A stretch of 64,000 nucleotides of DNA. Origin: Dyadobacter sp. CY345. GTDB taxonomy: Bacteria > Bacteroidota > Bacteroidia > Cytophagales > Spirosomataceae. The stretch spans positions 124,001 to 188,000 of the forward strand of contig NZ_JAKFFS010000005.1 of the NCBI RefSeq assembly GCF_021502725.1. Reading direction: 5' to 3'. Below are positions 1-9,729 of the stretch, one piece after another. The position numbers and the translations under genes are program-made. Position 1 is the stretch's first letter, and the number at the start of each line of letters is the position of its first letter. The notes beneath the pieces are model-generated. The model ran no database searches. It was not told where the DNA came from and saw only the letters and a program-made list of their open reading frames with translations.

Positions 1-19
1 TAGCAGCCAAAGGTTTTTT

Positions 20-1891
20 TTATTTCAAAACGGTAAGTCCGCCTTTGAAAGATTTTTGTGTGTATTGAACGACATAAAAATAGTAGCCCGCAGAGATGGC
101 GTTCGGACACCAGTTTTGATTTTTGTTTTTCGAGTAATATACTTGTTTCCCCCAGCGGTTAAAAATCGTAATATCCTTGAACAAGTCGTTGCACGAGCCT
201 TCGGAAATCTCGTCAAAAATCAGACAATCATTTTTCCCATCGCCGTTAGGAGTGATTACATTCGGCAAATCAATTACTGCCTTGCCTGAATTATCACTCA
301 ATTTAAGTACAACGGACGTAGTATCACTGGCAGCAAGGCAAGCCTTGTCCTGCGTAATAAAATCAACAGTAAAAGTTTGACTTGTATCACCATTCATAAT
401 CCGGCAATCAGGATTCCAGGAAAATTGCGAGGATAATTGTCCGATGCCGGATTTACTTCCAAATAACATACCAACATCCGCCAAATCGAAACCTCTCCCT
501 TTTGCATTTAGCGTGATCGAGCTTGTGTCAGGGTCTATTGCCGTAACTTCAAAAATAATACCTTCTGAGGATGATAGTTCGTAGGAAAGCGATGAAGTGC
601 TTAAAGAAGTGGTTACAACCGGTGGAATATTTTCGCTGCCTTCCCGGCGAATGTAAATTACCAGCGTATCCGTCAGCGGTACCGGGCAGCTTTCATCCTG
701 CACGATCAATTCGATCCGTATTGGCCTGTTGTCATCAGTAACAAAACAGGCATCCAGGCATACTTGAAAACGCATCGTATCATTCGCAACCGTCGTTCGG
801 TACTGCGCAGGCAGTATCGAAAAATAATTTTGGGTTTGATCTATTGCACGCCCGGAAACCTGGAGAAGCTCGTTTATTGAAGGATCAGTAACCATGACTT
901 CGAAACAATTGGGATCATCCTTTCCGATCGTGACGATCTGATTACTGCTATAAAATGTGCTTTTACCTTTTTCTTTAAACAGTATTTCGGGTTTGTCCAT
1001 TTTTGGGCAGTCGACCACCCTTAACTGAAAGTCACGTATGAGCGTTCCAATTTTTATCCCGTTTCTAAATTCATCAACCTGAACTGCGAATACATATAAT
1101 CCCAGGTTTCCAGCTGTCAATGACAGCATGCCTGTTTTATAATCAACAGTTAAAGGCTTGGACCCCGGTATAATGTTATCGTTTGTAATGCCATCAATCC
1201 AGGTTAGTTTGGGATAATTAGACGAACCTATGGCCTGGATGCCTGGCCGATCTTTTGTTGAAAATCCTTGCAGCGGTGTAACCAGTCGATATGAAAGGCT
1301 GTCACCGTCCGGATCGGTGCCACCAAAATTGAATAAAAAGGGTGAATTGACGCATGCATAATCTCCCTCGATATCCGGAAATTTGGGAGAAGAATTATGA
1401 AAAGCTGTTCCATTTTGAACAATAGCCGAAAATTCCAGATAAAATAAACTTCCGGCATCTCCCGGCGATTTGATATTCGTTATCGTCCCATTCCGGCAGC
1501 ACCGATCCCAAACGATGTAATAACCTTCGGGGTCACTGAAATCTGATGCGTCAAGAAAAATATCGGTTGCATAGGTTATTTGTATGGTTTCTGTTGAAGA
1601 AATTACGCAGAGCTGGTTGGTATAAGAGACGGACTTTCGTTCTATTTTGGGTATCTCAACAAAGCCAATGGAAGCATTGTCGCGCTTTCTGAATACATAA
1701 ACCACAACCTGATTATCTTCAGCGCCCGGGTTGCCGTTAAGTGCATCAAAATACAGTGTAAGCCCAATGTTATAGTTATAATAACTATTTTTGTTCTCGG
1801 TTAAAAATAATTGCCCTCCCACAATATGTGTGGCTCTTGCTTCGATCATGCATAGCAGAAGTACGAAGGATAAAATCAATCGGTTTTTCAT
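20..1891 (-). CDS. Secreted protein with gliding-motility/T9SS C-terminal (CHU_C) sorting domain
   Basis: About 623 residues from the ATG at 1891. That start was chosen because it begins a clean signal peptide (MKNRLILSFVLLLCMIEARA) followed by THIVGG, a common mature N-terminus in Bacteroidota gliding-associated proteins; an upstream in-frame ATG at 1963 would put a non-signal stretch in front and overlap rlmD. The middle is Ig/PKD-like beta-sandwich sequence with several cysteines. The last ~85 residues (DLPNVITPNGDGKND, then FNRWGKQVYY and a GYYFYVV strand) form the CHU_C domain, which directs export by the type IX secretion system and surface attachment. Substrate unknown. It is divergent from rlmD with about 65 bp between them. 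Function beyond secretion is not readable. Confidence 0.85.
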   Translation of the reverse strand: MKNRLILSFVLLLCMIEARATHIVGGQLFLTENKNSYYNYNIGLTLYFDALNGNPGAEDNQVVVYVFRKRDNASIGFVEIPKIERKSVSYTNQLCVISSTETIQITYATDIFLDASDFSDPEGYYIVWDRCCRNGTITNIKSPGDAGSLFYLEFSAIVQNGTAFHNSSPKFPDIEGDYACVNSPFLFNFGGTDPDGDSLSYRLVTPLQGFSTKDRPGIQAIGSSNYPKLTWIDGITNDNIIPGSKPLTVDYKTGMLSLTAGNLGLYVFAVQVDEFRNGIKIGTLIRDFQLRVVDCPKMDKPEILFKEKGKSTFYSSNQIVTIGKDDPNCFEVMVTDPSINELLQVSGRAIDQTQNYFSILPAQYRTTVANDTMRFQVCLDACFVTDDNRPIRIELIVQDESCPVPLTDTLVIYIRREGSENIPPVVTTSLSTSSLSYELSSSEGIIFEVTAIDPDTSSITLNAKGRGFDLADVGMLFGSKSGIGQLSSQFSWNPDCRIMNGDTSQTFTVDFITQDKACLAASDTTSVVLKLSDNSGKAVIDLPNVITPNGDGKNDCLIFDEISEGSCNDLFKDITIFNRWGKQVYYSKNKNQNWCPNAISAGYYFYVVQYTQKSFKGGLTVLK

Positions 1892-1956
1892 GACGGGCAT
1901 TGTGGTAAAAGTTAGGCGATAGGTAGTATCAGAATTTAGAAATAAAACAAAAAGAA

Positions 1957-3360
1957 ATGTCAAAGGGTACCAGGTACGAATACGTTGAAATTACTGATTT
2001 CGCGGCAGAAGGTAAGTGTATTTTCAAATCAGATGATGGTGTAATTTTTATAGAAGGAAATGTTGCGCCGGGGGATATTGTGGATCTGGAAGTGGTCAGA
2101 ACAAAGAAAAAATTGAAAGAGGCGATTGTCACCAAAGTTCATTCGTATTCTTCGCTTCGGACGCAGCCCTATTGCCAGCATTACGCGGTTTGCGGCGGAT
2201 GCAAATGGCAGCATATTGCTTACGAGCATCAGTTAAGATTTAAGAGACAGCAGGTCGTTGATCATTTTCAGAGAATTGGCAAGATCAAAAATGTAGAGAT
2301 CAATCCGATTCTTGCCGGACCGAAGACAGAATATTATCGTAACAAACTGGAATTTACTTTCTCAAATTACCGCTGGGTAACAAAGGAACAATTAGATACT
2401 GGCGAAGCATTTTCAAGAAACGCACTGGGTTTTCACGTTCCAAAGCGCTTCGATAAAATTTTTACCGTAGATACATGTCACTTGCAACCGGACCCTTCCA
2501 ATGCTCTGCGTAATTCGCTTCACGCGTTTGGAGAGGAGCAGCAAATCCCATATTATGACGTTAAATATAACGTTGGAACGCTCAGAAATCTGGTAGTTCG
2601 TACGGCAAATACAGGCGATATTATGGTGATCGTGCAGTTTGGCGAGCAGAACGACGAAGCGATTGATAAGGTTATGAATTATATGCGGGATAATCATCCG
2701 GAAATTACTTCGCTGAATTATATCGTAAACTTGAAAGGAAATGATTCTTACCAGGATCAGGAGGTAATTAATTTCTCGGGAGAAGCGACAATCAGAGAGA
2801 CAATGGAAGATCTGACGTTTTTAGTTGGGCCTAAGTCTTTTTATCAGACAAACTCTGAACAAGCATACAATTTGTTTAAAGTGACAAGAGATTACGCAGG
2901 ACTAACCGGAAATGAATCTGTATACGATTTATATACCGGAACCGGGACGATTGCCAATTTCGTTGCGCGCCAGGCCAGGAAGGTTGTCGGGGTTGAATAT
3001 GTTGAGGCAGCGGTTCAGGATGCTCGAATAAATTCTGCATTAAACGGAATCACGAACACCGAATTTTTCGCAGGTGATATGCGAAGAATAATGAATGAAG
3101 GATTTTTGGCAAAACATGGAAGACCAGATGTAATCATCACTGATCCGCCTCGGGCAGGTATGGACCAACCGGTTGTGGAAACGATTTTAGCTGCCGCTCC
3201 TGACCGCGTTGTCTACGTTAGCTGCAATACCGCAACTCAGGCACGGGATTTGGCATTGATGTCTGAGGATTATGAGGTTACCAAAGTGCAGCCCGTGGAT
3301 ATGTTCCCTAATACGCATCACGTTGAAAATGTCGCTTTGTTGATCAGAAAGGAGCGATAG
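1957..3360 (+). CDS. rlmD: 23S rRNA (uracil-C5)-methyltransferase, RlmD/RumA family
   Basis: 467 residues, the usual size for the TrmA/RumA family, which uses S-adenosylmethionine to methylate C5 of a uridine in 23S rRNA. An N-terminal TRAM domain (~1-60) is followed by the 4Fe-4S cysteines C73, C79, C82 (CQHYAVCGGCKW) and C174. The Rossmann methyltransferase domain carries DLYTGTGTIA (SAM site), ITDPPRAGMD and the nucleophilic cysteine C423 in VVYVSCNTATQ. All key residues are present, so it should be active. TrmA and RlmC are related alternatives; the TRAM domain and iron-sulfur motif favour RlmD-type. Monocistronic, ending at a shared hairpin with dnaB. Confidence 0.93.
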   Translation: MSKGTRYEYVEITDFAAEGKCIFKSDDGVIFIEGNVAPGDIVDLEVVRTKKKLKEAIVTKVHSYSSLRTQPYCQHYAVCGGCKWQHIAYEHQLRFKRQQVVDHFQRIGKIKNVEINPILAGPKTEYYRNKLEFTFSNYRWVTKEQLDTGEAFSRNALGFHVPKRFDKIFTVDTCHLQPDPSNALRNSLHAFGEEQQIPYYDVKYNVGTLRNLVVRTANTGDIMVIVQFGEQNDEAIDKVMNYMRDNHPEITSLNYIVNLKGNDSYQDQEVINFSGEATIRETMEDLTFLVGPKSFYQTNSEQAYNLFKVTRDYAGLTGNESVYDLYTGTGTIANFVARQARKVVGVEYVEAAVQDARINSALNGITNTEFFAGDMRRIMNEGFLAKHGRPDVIITDPPRAGMDQPVVETILAAAPDRVVYVSCNTATQARDLALMSEDYEVTKVQPVDMFPNTHHVENVALLIRKER

Positions 3361-3451
3361 AATCGGAAGTATGAATAGTATTATTTCTATTTACGACATC
3401 ATTTTTTGCGATTTTTAAATTAAATTAATATAATTTTACCAATAAATAAGC

Positions 3452-3482
3452 AAGCCGCCTGAACCTTATGTTCAGACGGCTT
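3452..3482. terminator. Bidirectional terminator between rlmD and dnaB
   Basis: A 13-bp stem with one mismatch (aagccgcctgaac / gttcagacggctt) and a 5-nt loop lies between the convergent ends of rlmD and dnaB. T-rich sequence follows on the plus strand and A/T-rich sequence on the other side. Confidence 0.7.
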
Positions 3483-3508
3483 TCTCATTTACAAATATCT
3501 TTTTTAAC

Positions 3509-5137
3509 TTAAAAAGGCGGCTCGCTGTCCGGGCCTTTGTAGTCAAAATTATTTAAATCATTGGCTCTGCTTCTTAAAGTTCCTCCACCAGAATTTTGTG
3601 CCGGATTTGCATTTCTGTTTTGATTTTCAAAAGAAGAAATCGGATTTGGATTGTTAATAGGACGATCCGTTACGAAAGGAGCAGGCGCAAACTGAGAATC
3701 CAGATCGGCGAATTTTGTATACTTGCCGATAAATCTAAGCTGCACAGTTTCCAAAGATCCAGCCCTGTTTTTTGCTATGATAACCTCGCCGACACCAGCA
3801 ACTGAATTTCCGGTTTCATCTTCGGTAATTCCATAATATTCAGGACGATACAAGAAAATTACCATATCGGCATCCTGCTCGATCGATCCTGATTCCCTTA
3901 AATCTGAAAGCTGAGGTCTTTTTTCACCACCACGGGTTTCTACTGCACGGCTCAACTGAGAAAGCGCAATCACGGGCACATCAAGTTCCTTCGCAAGATT
4001 TTTCAACGAACGTGAAATCATCGCAATTTCCTGTTCACGGTTCCCAGCACCTTTTCCGCCCGTATCACCGGTCATCAGCTGCAAGTAGTCGATAACCACC
4101 ATTTGGATATCATGCTGCGCTTTCAATCGACGGCATTTTGCCCGCAATTCCAAAATGGACAGGGCAGGGGTATCGTCTATAAAAATGGGTGCGTTGGTCA
4201 GTCGATGGATACGGTGGTGAAGCTGCTCCCACTCGTGCGGAGCAAGGCTTCCCTTACGAATTTTTTCACTATCAATTTCTGCTTCGGCCGAGATAAGACG
4301 ATTCACCAGCTGGACCGAGGACATTTCGAGCGAGAAAATCGCTACTGACATATTAAAATCCACAGCTGCATTTCGGAGTGACGAAACGACAAAAGCCGTT
4401 TTTCCCATACCCGGACGCGCTGCAAGGATAACCAATTCAGTTTTCTGCCAGCCTGACGTAACTCTGTCAAGCGCACTGAAACCGGAAGGAACGCCCGTTA
4501 ATCCATCCTTGTTATTTTTTTTCTGATCCAGCTCTTCCAATGCCTGGCGCATCAAAGAGCCCATGTCAGAATAATTTTTCTTAATATTGGATTCTGAAAT
4601 TTGAAACAAAGCCTGTTCGGTCTTGTCAAGCAGTTTGAAAACGTCAGTGGTATCTTCAAATGCATCTCTCTGAATTTCAGAAGAAATTGTAATTAGTTCA
4701 CGTCTGATGGACGCTTGGGTGATGATTCTTGCATGGTACTCAATGTTCGCCGCCGAGTTGACTTTTGAGGTTAGGCCAACGATATAAGATGACCCGCCAA
4801 TCAGTTCAATTTCGCCGGTACTCCGCAATTTAGAAATCACGGTGAGCATATCAATAGGCTCGGAATCTGCAAAGAGTGTCAGGATCGCAGAATAAATTCT
4901 TTGGTGCACATCTTTGTAAAAACTCTGTGGCCGTAATATGTCTACAACAGCTGTAAGTGCGTCTTTTTCAATCATTAAGGCTCCCAGAACTGCCTCTTCC
5001 AGATCTATGGCCTGAGGAGGAAGTTTGCCATAGTTTTGTTCAAAACCTTGTGTACGGGAAACAGCTGGCTTCCGGCTGGGAATACCTGATTTAGTACCTG
5101 ACTTATTAAATTGGTTTGTCGATTTGTCATTTTCCAT
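3509..5137 (-). CDS. dnaB: Replicative DNA helicase DnaB
   Basis: 542 residues from the ATG at 5137; the longer frame to 5188 adds a hydrophobic stretch with no family match, so it was not used. DnaB is the hexameric ring helicase that unwinds DNA at the fork and loads primase. The N-terminal primase-interacting domain runs from about residue 40 to 185. The RecA-like motor has Walker A ARPGMGKT (240-247, K246), Walker B VVIDYLQLM (D350), the SQLSRAVE/RGGEKRPQLSDLRESGSIEQDAD block and the terminal KNRAG arginine motif. The C-terminal ~70 residues are Asn/Pro/Ser rich and low complexity, longer than in enterobacterial DnaB. No intein is present. Confidence 0.96.
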   Translation of the reverse strand: MENDKSTNQFNKSGTKSGIPSRKPAVSRTQGFEQNYGKLPPQAIDLEEAVLGALMIEKDALTAVVDILRPQSFYKDVHQRIYSAILTLFADSEPIDMLTVISKLRSTGEIELIGGSSYIVGLTSKVNSAANIEYHARIITQASIRRELITISSEIQRDAFEDTTDVFKLLDKTEQALFQISESNIKKNYSDMGSLMRQALEELDQKKNNKDGLTGVPSGFSALDRVTSGWQKTELVILAARPGMGKTAFVVSSLRNAAVDFNMSVAIFSLEMSSVQLVNRLISAEAEIDSEKIRKGSLAPHEWEQLHHRIHRLTNAPIFIDDTPALSILELRAKCRRLKAQHDIQMVVIDYLQLMTGDTGGKGAGNREQEIAMISRSLKNLAKELDVPVIALSQLSRAVETRGGEKRPQLSDLRESGSIEQDADMVIFLYRPEYYGITEDETGNSVAGVGEVIIAKNRAGSLETVQLRFIGKYTKFADLDSQFAPAPFVTDRPINNPNPISSFENQNRNANPAQNSGGGTLRSRANDLNNFDYKGPDSEPPF

Positions 5138-5268
5138 GTATGACAAAATTAAACATAACGGGGTTGTCAGAAAAGAAACTTGCGACAACTATTTTTTTTA
5201 ATTTGTTAAAAATATCATGTCTAGCTGATTATGAAAGAGTTGATCAAAATATATTTATTTTACATTGT

Positions 5269-5276
5269 TAGCTTTG
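5269..5276 (+). promoter_or_regulatory. Candidate -7 element upstream of phoH
   Basis: TAGCTTTG matches the Bacteroidota -7 consensus TAnnTTTG about 96 bp before the phoH start. No well-spaced -33 TTG was found, so this is a weak call. Confidence 0.35.
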
Positions 5277-5372
5277 GTATGGAATTTTTAATTTGTGTAT
5301 CATATTAGAATAAATCTTGGTTATTATTACTAAATTTTAGAGTAATTACTTAAACACTAAACGATCATTCAT

Positions 5373-6320
5373 TTGCTAGAAAAAATTATCACGCTCGAAG
5401 ACGTCTCAATGGTCGATTTTTTGGGCACTCATAATTCGAATATTAAAGAAGTATCCGCAGCTTTTCCGAAAAGCAAAATTATTTCACGCGGGAATGAAAT
5501 CCGGATTCAGGGCACTGCACCTGAAATTATGCGTATCACCGACATACTAGAATCTTTGGTTGCGCATTACCTGAAATATGGTAAGGTCACGAGTGAAAAT
5601 GTTAAAGTTTATTTGAATGGCATTTCAAGGCCTGCTGTCCAAAATGCAGAAGATGACGCTGACGTGATTATCTACGGGAATAAGGGGCTGGTCGTTAAAG
5701 CCAAAACTGCTAACCAGAAATTGTTGGTTGAGGCTGCTGCGAAGTTTGATCTAGTATTTGCGGTAGGGCCTGCGGGGACTGGAAAAACATATACTGCGGT
5801 AGCCATAGCGGTCCGGGCTTTGAAAAATAAAGAAGTACGTAAAATTATTATCACGCGTCCGGCGGTTGAGGCGGGAGAGAACCTTGGGTTTTTGCCGGGT
5901 GATTTGAAAGAAAAAATAGATCCGTATTTACGGCCAATTTACGATGCACTGGACGACATGATCGCGCCGGAAAAGTTAAAGCTTTATCTGGAAACGCGTG
6001 TTATCGAAATTGCTCCGCTTGCCTATATGCGTGGTAGAACGCTAAACAACGCGTTTATTTTGCTTGATGAGGCGCAGAATACTACGCCGATGCAAATGAA
6101 AATGTTTCTTACCCGTATGGGGCCAAGTTCAAAAGCCATCATCACGGGTGATAAGTCGCAGATCGATCTTCCTAAAAACCTTAAATCAGGTTTGATAGAC
6201 TCACTTGCCGTTTTGAAAGGCATTAAGGGTATTAGTTTTGTAGAATTGGATGGTTCGGACGTTGTACGCCACCGTTTGGTCAGGGATATTCTGGCTGCTT
6301 ATGAAAAATCGGAAATTTAA
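5373..6320 (+). CDS. phoH: PhoH-family ATPase (PhoH-like protein)
   Basis: 315 residues, typical for the YbeZ/PhoH family, a P-loop NTPase linked to RNA metabolism and ribosome function. The N-terminal KH-like part (~1-90) precedes Walker A VGPAGTGKTY (131-140), Walker B ILLDEAQNTTPMQMKMFLTR and the sensor GDKSQIDLP. The start is a TTG at 5373: an in-frame TAA at 5358-5360 closes the frame just upstream and only ACG, ATC, ATT and CAT lie between, so no ATG or GTG is available. The protein begins LEKIITLEDV, as relatives do. Its last 20 bases overlap the following protease gene. Confidence 0.9.
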   Translation: MLEKIITLEDVSMVDFLGTHNSNIKEVSAAFPKSKIISRGNEIRIQGTAPEIMRITDILESLVAHYLKYGKVTSENVKVYLNGISRPAVQNAEDDADVIIYGNKGLVVKAKTANQKLLVEAAAKFDLVFAVGPAGTGKTYTAVAIAVRALKNKEVRKIIITRPAVEAGENLGFLPGDLKEKIDPYLRPIYDALDDMIAPEKLKLYLETRVIEIAPLAYMRGRTLNNAFILLDEAQNTTPMQMKMFLTRMGPSSKAIITGDKSQIDLPKNLKSGLIDSLAVLKGIKGISFVELDGSDVVRHRLVRDILAAYEKSEI

Positions 6321-7635
6321 TCGTCACACCTTTTTATTTATAGCGCTCCTGGGACTTTTTTTTCCCGGGAGCGTTTTTGCGCAAATAGCGGATTCGCTTC
6401 TGATTCGCTGCGTGACACATGAAAGGGAAATTTACAAAGAGAAAAAAAGTCCTGGTTTATATCAGGATCGGATTAATACCGAAAATGCAATTCAGGAATA
6501 TTTAAATAGTAACCGCGTAAATCTTCGGGTTGGTGCTACAAATGAAGTGATAAGAATTCCGGTTGTCGTGCATATCTTGCATAACCGGCGCGACGGGGTC
6601 GTCGGCGGGCCAAATAATCCAAACATTACAAACGAGCAGATAAGAAGTCAGATTGAGGTTTTGAATGAAGATTACAGGAGGAAGGCAAATACCAGAGGGT
6701 TTAACTCGGATCCTGTTGGGGTGGACACCGGCATCGAATTTTACCTCGCTGAATATGATGAAAATGGAAAAAGTACTACTGGGATCACAAGAACTCAATA
6801 TCTCGCAAGAGACTTGTTTAACCCGATAACAGACGATCAGCTTTTATCTGATATTGCTTACTGGCCATCCGATAAGTATTTAAATATTTGGGTTTGCCGG
6901 CTTCTCGATTCCTATCTTGGGATCTCCCAGTTTCCGTCGGTGGAGGGAATTGATGGGCTGAATACAAGAAATGAGAATTATGAACGTACCGATGGGGTTA
7001 TCATTGATTTTCGTTTTTTTGGTAGGGATGCGACAGTAAATACAAGTAAAATTTATAATCTCGGCAGAACAACAACGCATGAAGTCGGGCATTGGCTTGG
7101 TTTGATTCATATTTGGGGCGATGCATTTTGTGGTGATGATTTCTGCGACGATACACCGCCGGCAGAGAGCCGAAACCAGACTTCCGTTTGTGTTGATAAA
7201 TATTCAAATTGCTCAGGCTTTCCAACGCGTAATATGATTGAAAATTACATGGATTATTCGCCGGATTCCTGTATGAATATTTTTACTGCTGACCAGTTAG
7301 CGCGAATGAAGGCGGTGTTAGAGCTGAGTCCGCGGAGGAAAAAAATGATTGAATCGGCGAAAGAAGGCAGACTGGAACCTTCGGAAAACCTGGCGTTAGA
7401 AGTTTTTCCGAACCCGGCAAGTGAAGAAGTGAATGCAAATGTCCGCTTTGCCGATTTTCAAAATTTTTCCCTGTCCATTTATGATATCAAAGGAAATCGT
7501 CTTGAAAACCAGACGTATACGGATGTCTGGAGCAGACGTGTTACACTCGATATTAATAAATTAGATACAGGATTATATTTTTTTAAAGTGACCACAGACA
7601 AAGAAACCGTCACAAAGAGGTTTGTAATTAAATAA
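6301..7635 (+). CDS. Secreted zinc metalloprotease, M43 (pappalysin-like), with T9SS type A sorting domain
   Basis: 444 residues from the ATG at 6301, where a signal peptide begins (MKNRKFNRHTFLFIALLGLF, cleaved near VFA-Q). The metzincin zinc site HEVGHWLGLIH is at 260-270, with a cysteine-rich loop (FCGDDFCDD) and the Met-turn MDYSPDSCM after it. The last ~75 residues (LEVFPNPASEEV ... GLYFFKVTTDKETVTKRFVIK, not continuous) form a por-secretion type A domain, so the enzyme should leave via type IX secretion. The start lies inside the last codons of phoH (20-bp overlap in a different frame), suggesting cotranscription. Substrate unknown. Confidence 0.88.
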   Translation: MKNRKFNRHTFLFIALLGLFFPGSVFAQIADSLLIRCVTHEREIYKEKKSPGLYQDRINTENAIQEYLNSNRVNLRVGATNEVIRIPVVVHILHNRRDGVVGGPNNPNITNEQIRSQIEVLNEDYRRKANTRGFNSDPVGVDTGIEFYLAEYDENGKSTTGITRTQYLARDLFNPITDDQLLSDIAYWPSDKYLNIWVCRLLDSYLGISQFPSVEGIDGLNTRNENYERTDGVIIDFRFFGRDATVNTSKIYNLGRTTTHEVGHWLGLIHIWGDAFCGDDFCDDTPPAESRNQTSVCVDKYSNCSGFPTRNMIENYMDYSPDSCMNIFTADQLARMKAVLELSPRRKKMIESAKEGRLEPSENLALEVFPNPASEEVNANVRFADFQNFSLSIYDIKGNRLENQTYTDVWSRRVTLDINKLDTGLYFFKVTTDKETVTKRFVIK

Positions 7636-7644
7636 CAAAAAAGT

Positions 7645-9729
7645 ATGCTCTCACGAGTACCTTTTGTTGGATTAATTCTGACTTTTTCGATCGGTATTTT
7701 ACTTGGCGACTGGATCATAAATAATCCTTCGGCAAGTCGGTATTTCAATAGCGCAACACAAATGGCTGTGATCCTTGTGGTTACAGCCGTTTCTTTTTGG
7801 TTTTATATCCAGAAAAAGTACTTGGTATTTGGCGTTTTACTGAACGTGACATTACTTCTGTCAGGATTTTTGTCGCTTACGTTGCGCCATGAAAGTCTAT
7901 ATCGCAACATTGATTTCCTGACTAAAAATAAGTATGATTTTTATCAGGCAACCGTTCAAAATATACCTGAGAAGAGAGCAAAATCCATTCGGGTCGATGC
8001 GATGATTGAAAAAATTCACGTTGACGGAAAGTGGATCAAAGCTGATGTTAAGGCCTATCTGAGTATACCGCAGGATGCTTCACAAATTCCTTCTGCAGGT
8101 GATCAGATTGTGGCGAGGGGAAATCTAGAAAACCCAAAACCACCTATGAATCCTGGAGAATTTGATTATCGGCGTTATTTGTGGAACAAGGGAATTGTCT
8201 GGACGGATTATCTACCGGAAAATTCATATCGGGTTATAAAATTATCTGGCAGTCAGAGTGTTAATTCATGGGCGCAACGAATTTCTCAATGGTCGGATAG
8301 GCAGTTTCGTGAGAACCTGAAAGATGATAAATCATATGGATTAGTTAAAGCCATGCTGCTGGGCAGACGGGATGATCTGCGTTCAGACCAGGTTGACGAC
8401 TATACCACTTCGGGAACCGTCCATATTCTTTCTGTTTCGGGTATGCACGTCGCAATTATATTTCTTGTCCTTAGCTATTTGTTAGGTTGGATGAAACGTT
8501 TGAAAGGCGGCAAATATCTTTATCTGGCTACCATTATGCTTCTGCTTGGCTTTTATGCAGTGGTCACGGGTCTGCCGCCTTCCGTTCAGAGAGCCACGCT
8601 TATGTGTATTGTTTTTGTAGTTGCAGAAGTTTTTGCGCGTAAACATAATGCTATGAATACACTTGCCATATCTGCGCTGATCATTTTATTATTTGATCCA
8701 CAGGCAATTTTTGATCTTGGATTTCAGCTTTCGTACCTCGCAATGTCCGGGATTTTTTTGTTTTACAGGCCAATAGAATCACTGTGGATGCCGGTTAGTT
8801 GGTTGTGGAAATATATCTGGCAGATTACCGCACTTTCATTTGCTGCGCAGCTCGCCACTTTCCCTTTAAGTCTATTCTATTTTCACCAGTTCCCGTTTTA
8901 CTTTTGGCTCGTCAATCCATTTGTCATTACGTGCACAAATGCGCTCCTACCAGCCGCATTGGTTTTGCTTTTTGTCTGTCTGGGGCCGTTTGTCTGGTTG
9001 AAAACCGCCGTAGGTTGGGTAGTTTATTTTTTCGCATTTCTGACGAATATTTCCGCTGCGGTTCCGAAAAACATGCCTGGTTATCTGATCGGGAATCTTT
9101 ATCTGGATAAGGCCGAAGTTGTCCTGCTTTATGCTTTGGTTCTTTTGGCCTGGTATGCTTACGAATCAACGGAATTTCAATGGTTGAAATACATGGCAGG
9201 CCTCGTAATTTTATTTGTTTTTTATTCAACCTCGCAAAGTTTTCAGAATTATATTAGTTTCAAAGGTATGATTCATTCCGTTCCAAAACATTCCGTCGTC
9301 AGCCTCAAAGAAGGCGATAGATTGTTTATTTTTTCGGATGAAGCCTTTCGTGTGGATACCAACGCCTATGATTTTTACATCAAAAATTATGCTATCAGTG
9401 AAGGCATTTTAGAAACAATATTTTTGGAAGATTCGGTGAAAACTAAAAGTTTGGTTTCAGTGAAGGTTGGAGACGGAAAACTACTTTCGTGGAAAAACCA
9501 CTTGATATATCTTGGTGGTTATTTTCCGACCAAAACTGCCATTGATTACCTTCTCCTTACTTCACCCAAATACCCGAAGATTTCAAAGATTGATGTAAGT
9601 TCAAATACTACTTTTTTAATAAGTGGGGAAATAAAAAAGCGGACGGCAGAACGATGGCAAAACATTCTTCAGGCAAATCATGTTCAGATTCACGACCTCC
9701 AAACGCAGGGCGCACTTTTACTGCCTTGA
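7645..9729 (+). CDS. comEC: ComEC/Rec2-family competence membrane protein, no beta-lactamase domain
   Basis: 694 residues. ComEC forms the inner-membrane channel that carries single-stranded DNA into the cytoplasm during natural transformation. Two N-terminal membrane helices lead into a DUF4131/OB-fold region (~30-190), then the Competence domain with many helices and the hallmark HILSVSGMHVAIIFLVLSYLL. The C-terminal ~150 residues have no HxHxDH motif, so the metallo-beta-lactamase nuclease domain found in Bacillus ComEC is absent, as in many Bacteroidota. It starts 9 bp after the protease and its 3' end overlaps the convergent DUF922 gene by 12 bp. Confidence 0.88.
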   Translation: MLSRVPFVGLILTFSIGILLGDWIINNPSASRYFNSATQMAVILVVTAVSFWFYIQKKYLVFGVLLNVTLLLSGFLSLTLRHESLYRNIDFLTKNKYDFYQATVQNIPEKRAKSIRVDAMIEKIHVDGKWIKADVKAYLSIPQDASQIPSAGDQIVARGNLENPKPPMNPGEFDYRRYLWNKGIVWTDYLPENSYRVIKLSGSQSVNSWAQRISQWSDRQFRENLKDDKSYGLVKAMLLGRRDDLRSDQVDDYTTSGTVHILSVSGMHVAIIFLVLSYLLGWMKRLKGGKYLYLATIMLLLGFYAVVTGLPPSVQRATLMCIVFVVAEVFARKHNAMNTLAISALIILLFDPQAIFDLGFQLSYLAMSGIFLFYRPIESLWMPVSWLWKYIWQITALSFAAQLATFPLSLFYFHQFPFYFWLVNPFVITCTNALLPAALVLLFVCLGPFVWLKTAVGWVVYFFAFLTNISAAVPKNMPGYLIGNLYLDKAEVVLLYALVLLAWYAYESTEFQWLKYMAGLVILFVFYSTSQSFQNYISFKGMIHSVPKHSVVSLKEGDRLFIFSDEAFRVDTNAYDFYIKNYAISEGILETIFLEDSVKTKSLVSVKVGDGKLLSWKNHLIYLGGYFPTKTAIDYLLLTSPKYPKISKIDVSSNTTFLISGEIKKRTAERWQNILQANHVQIHDLQTQGALLLP

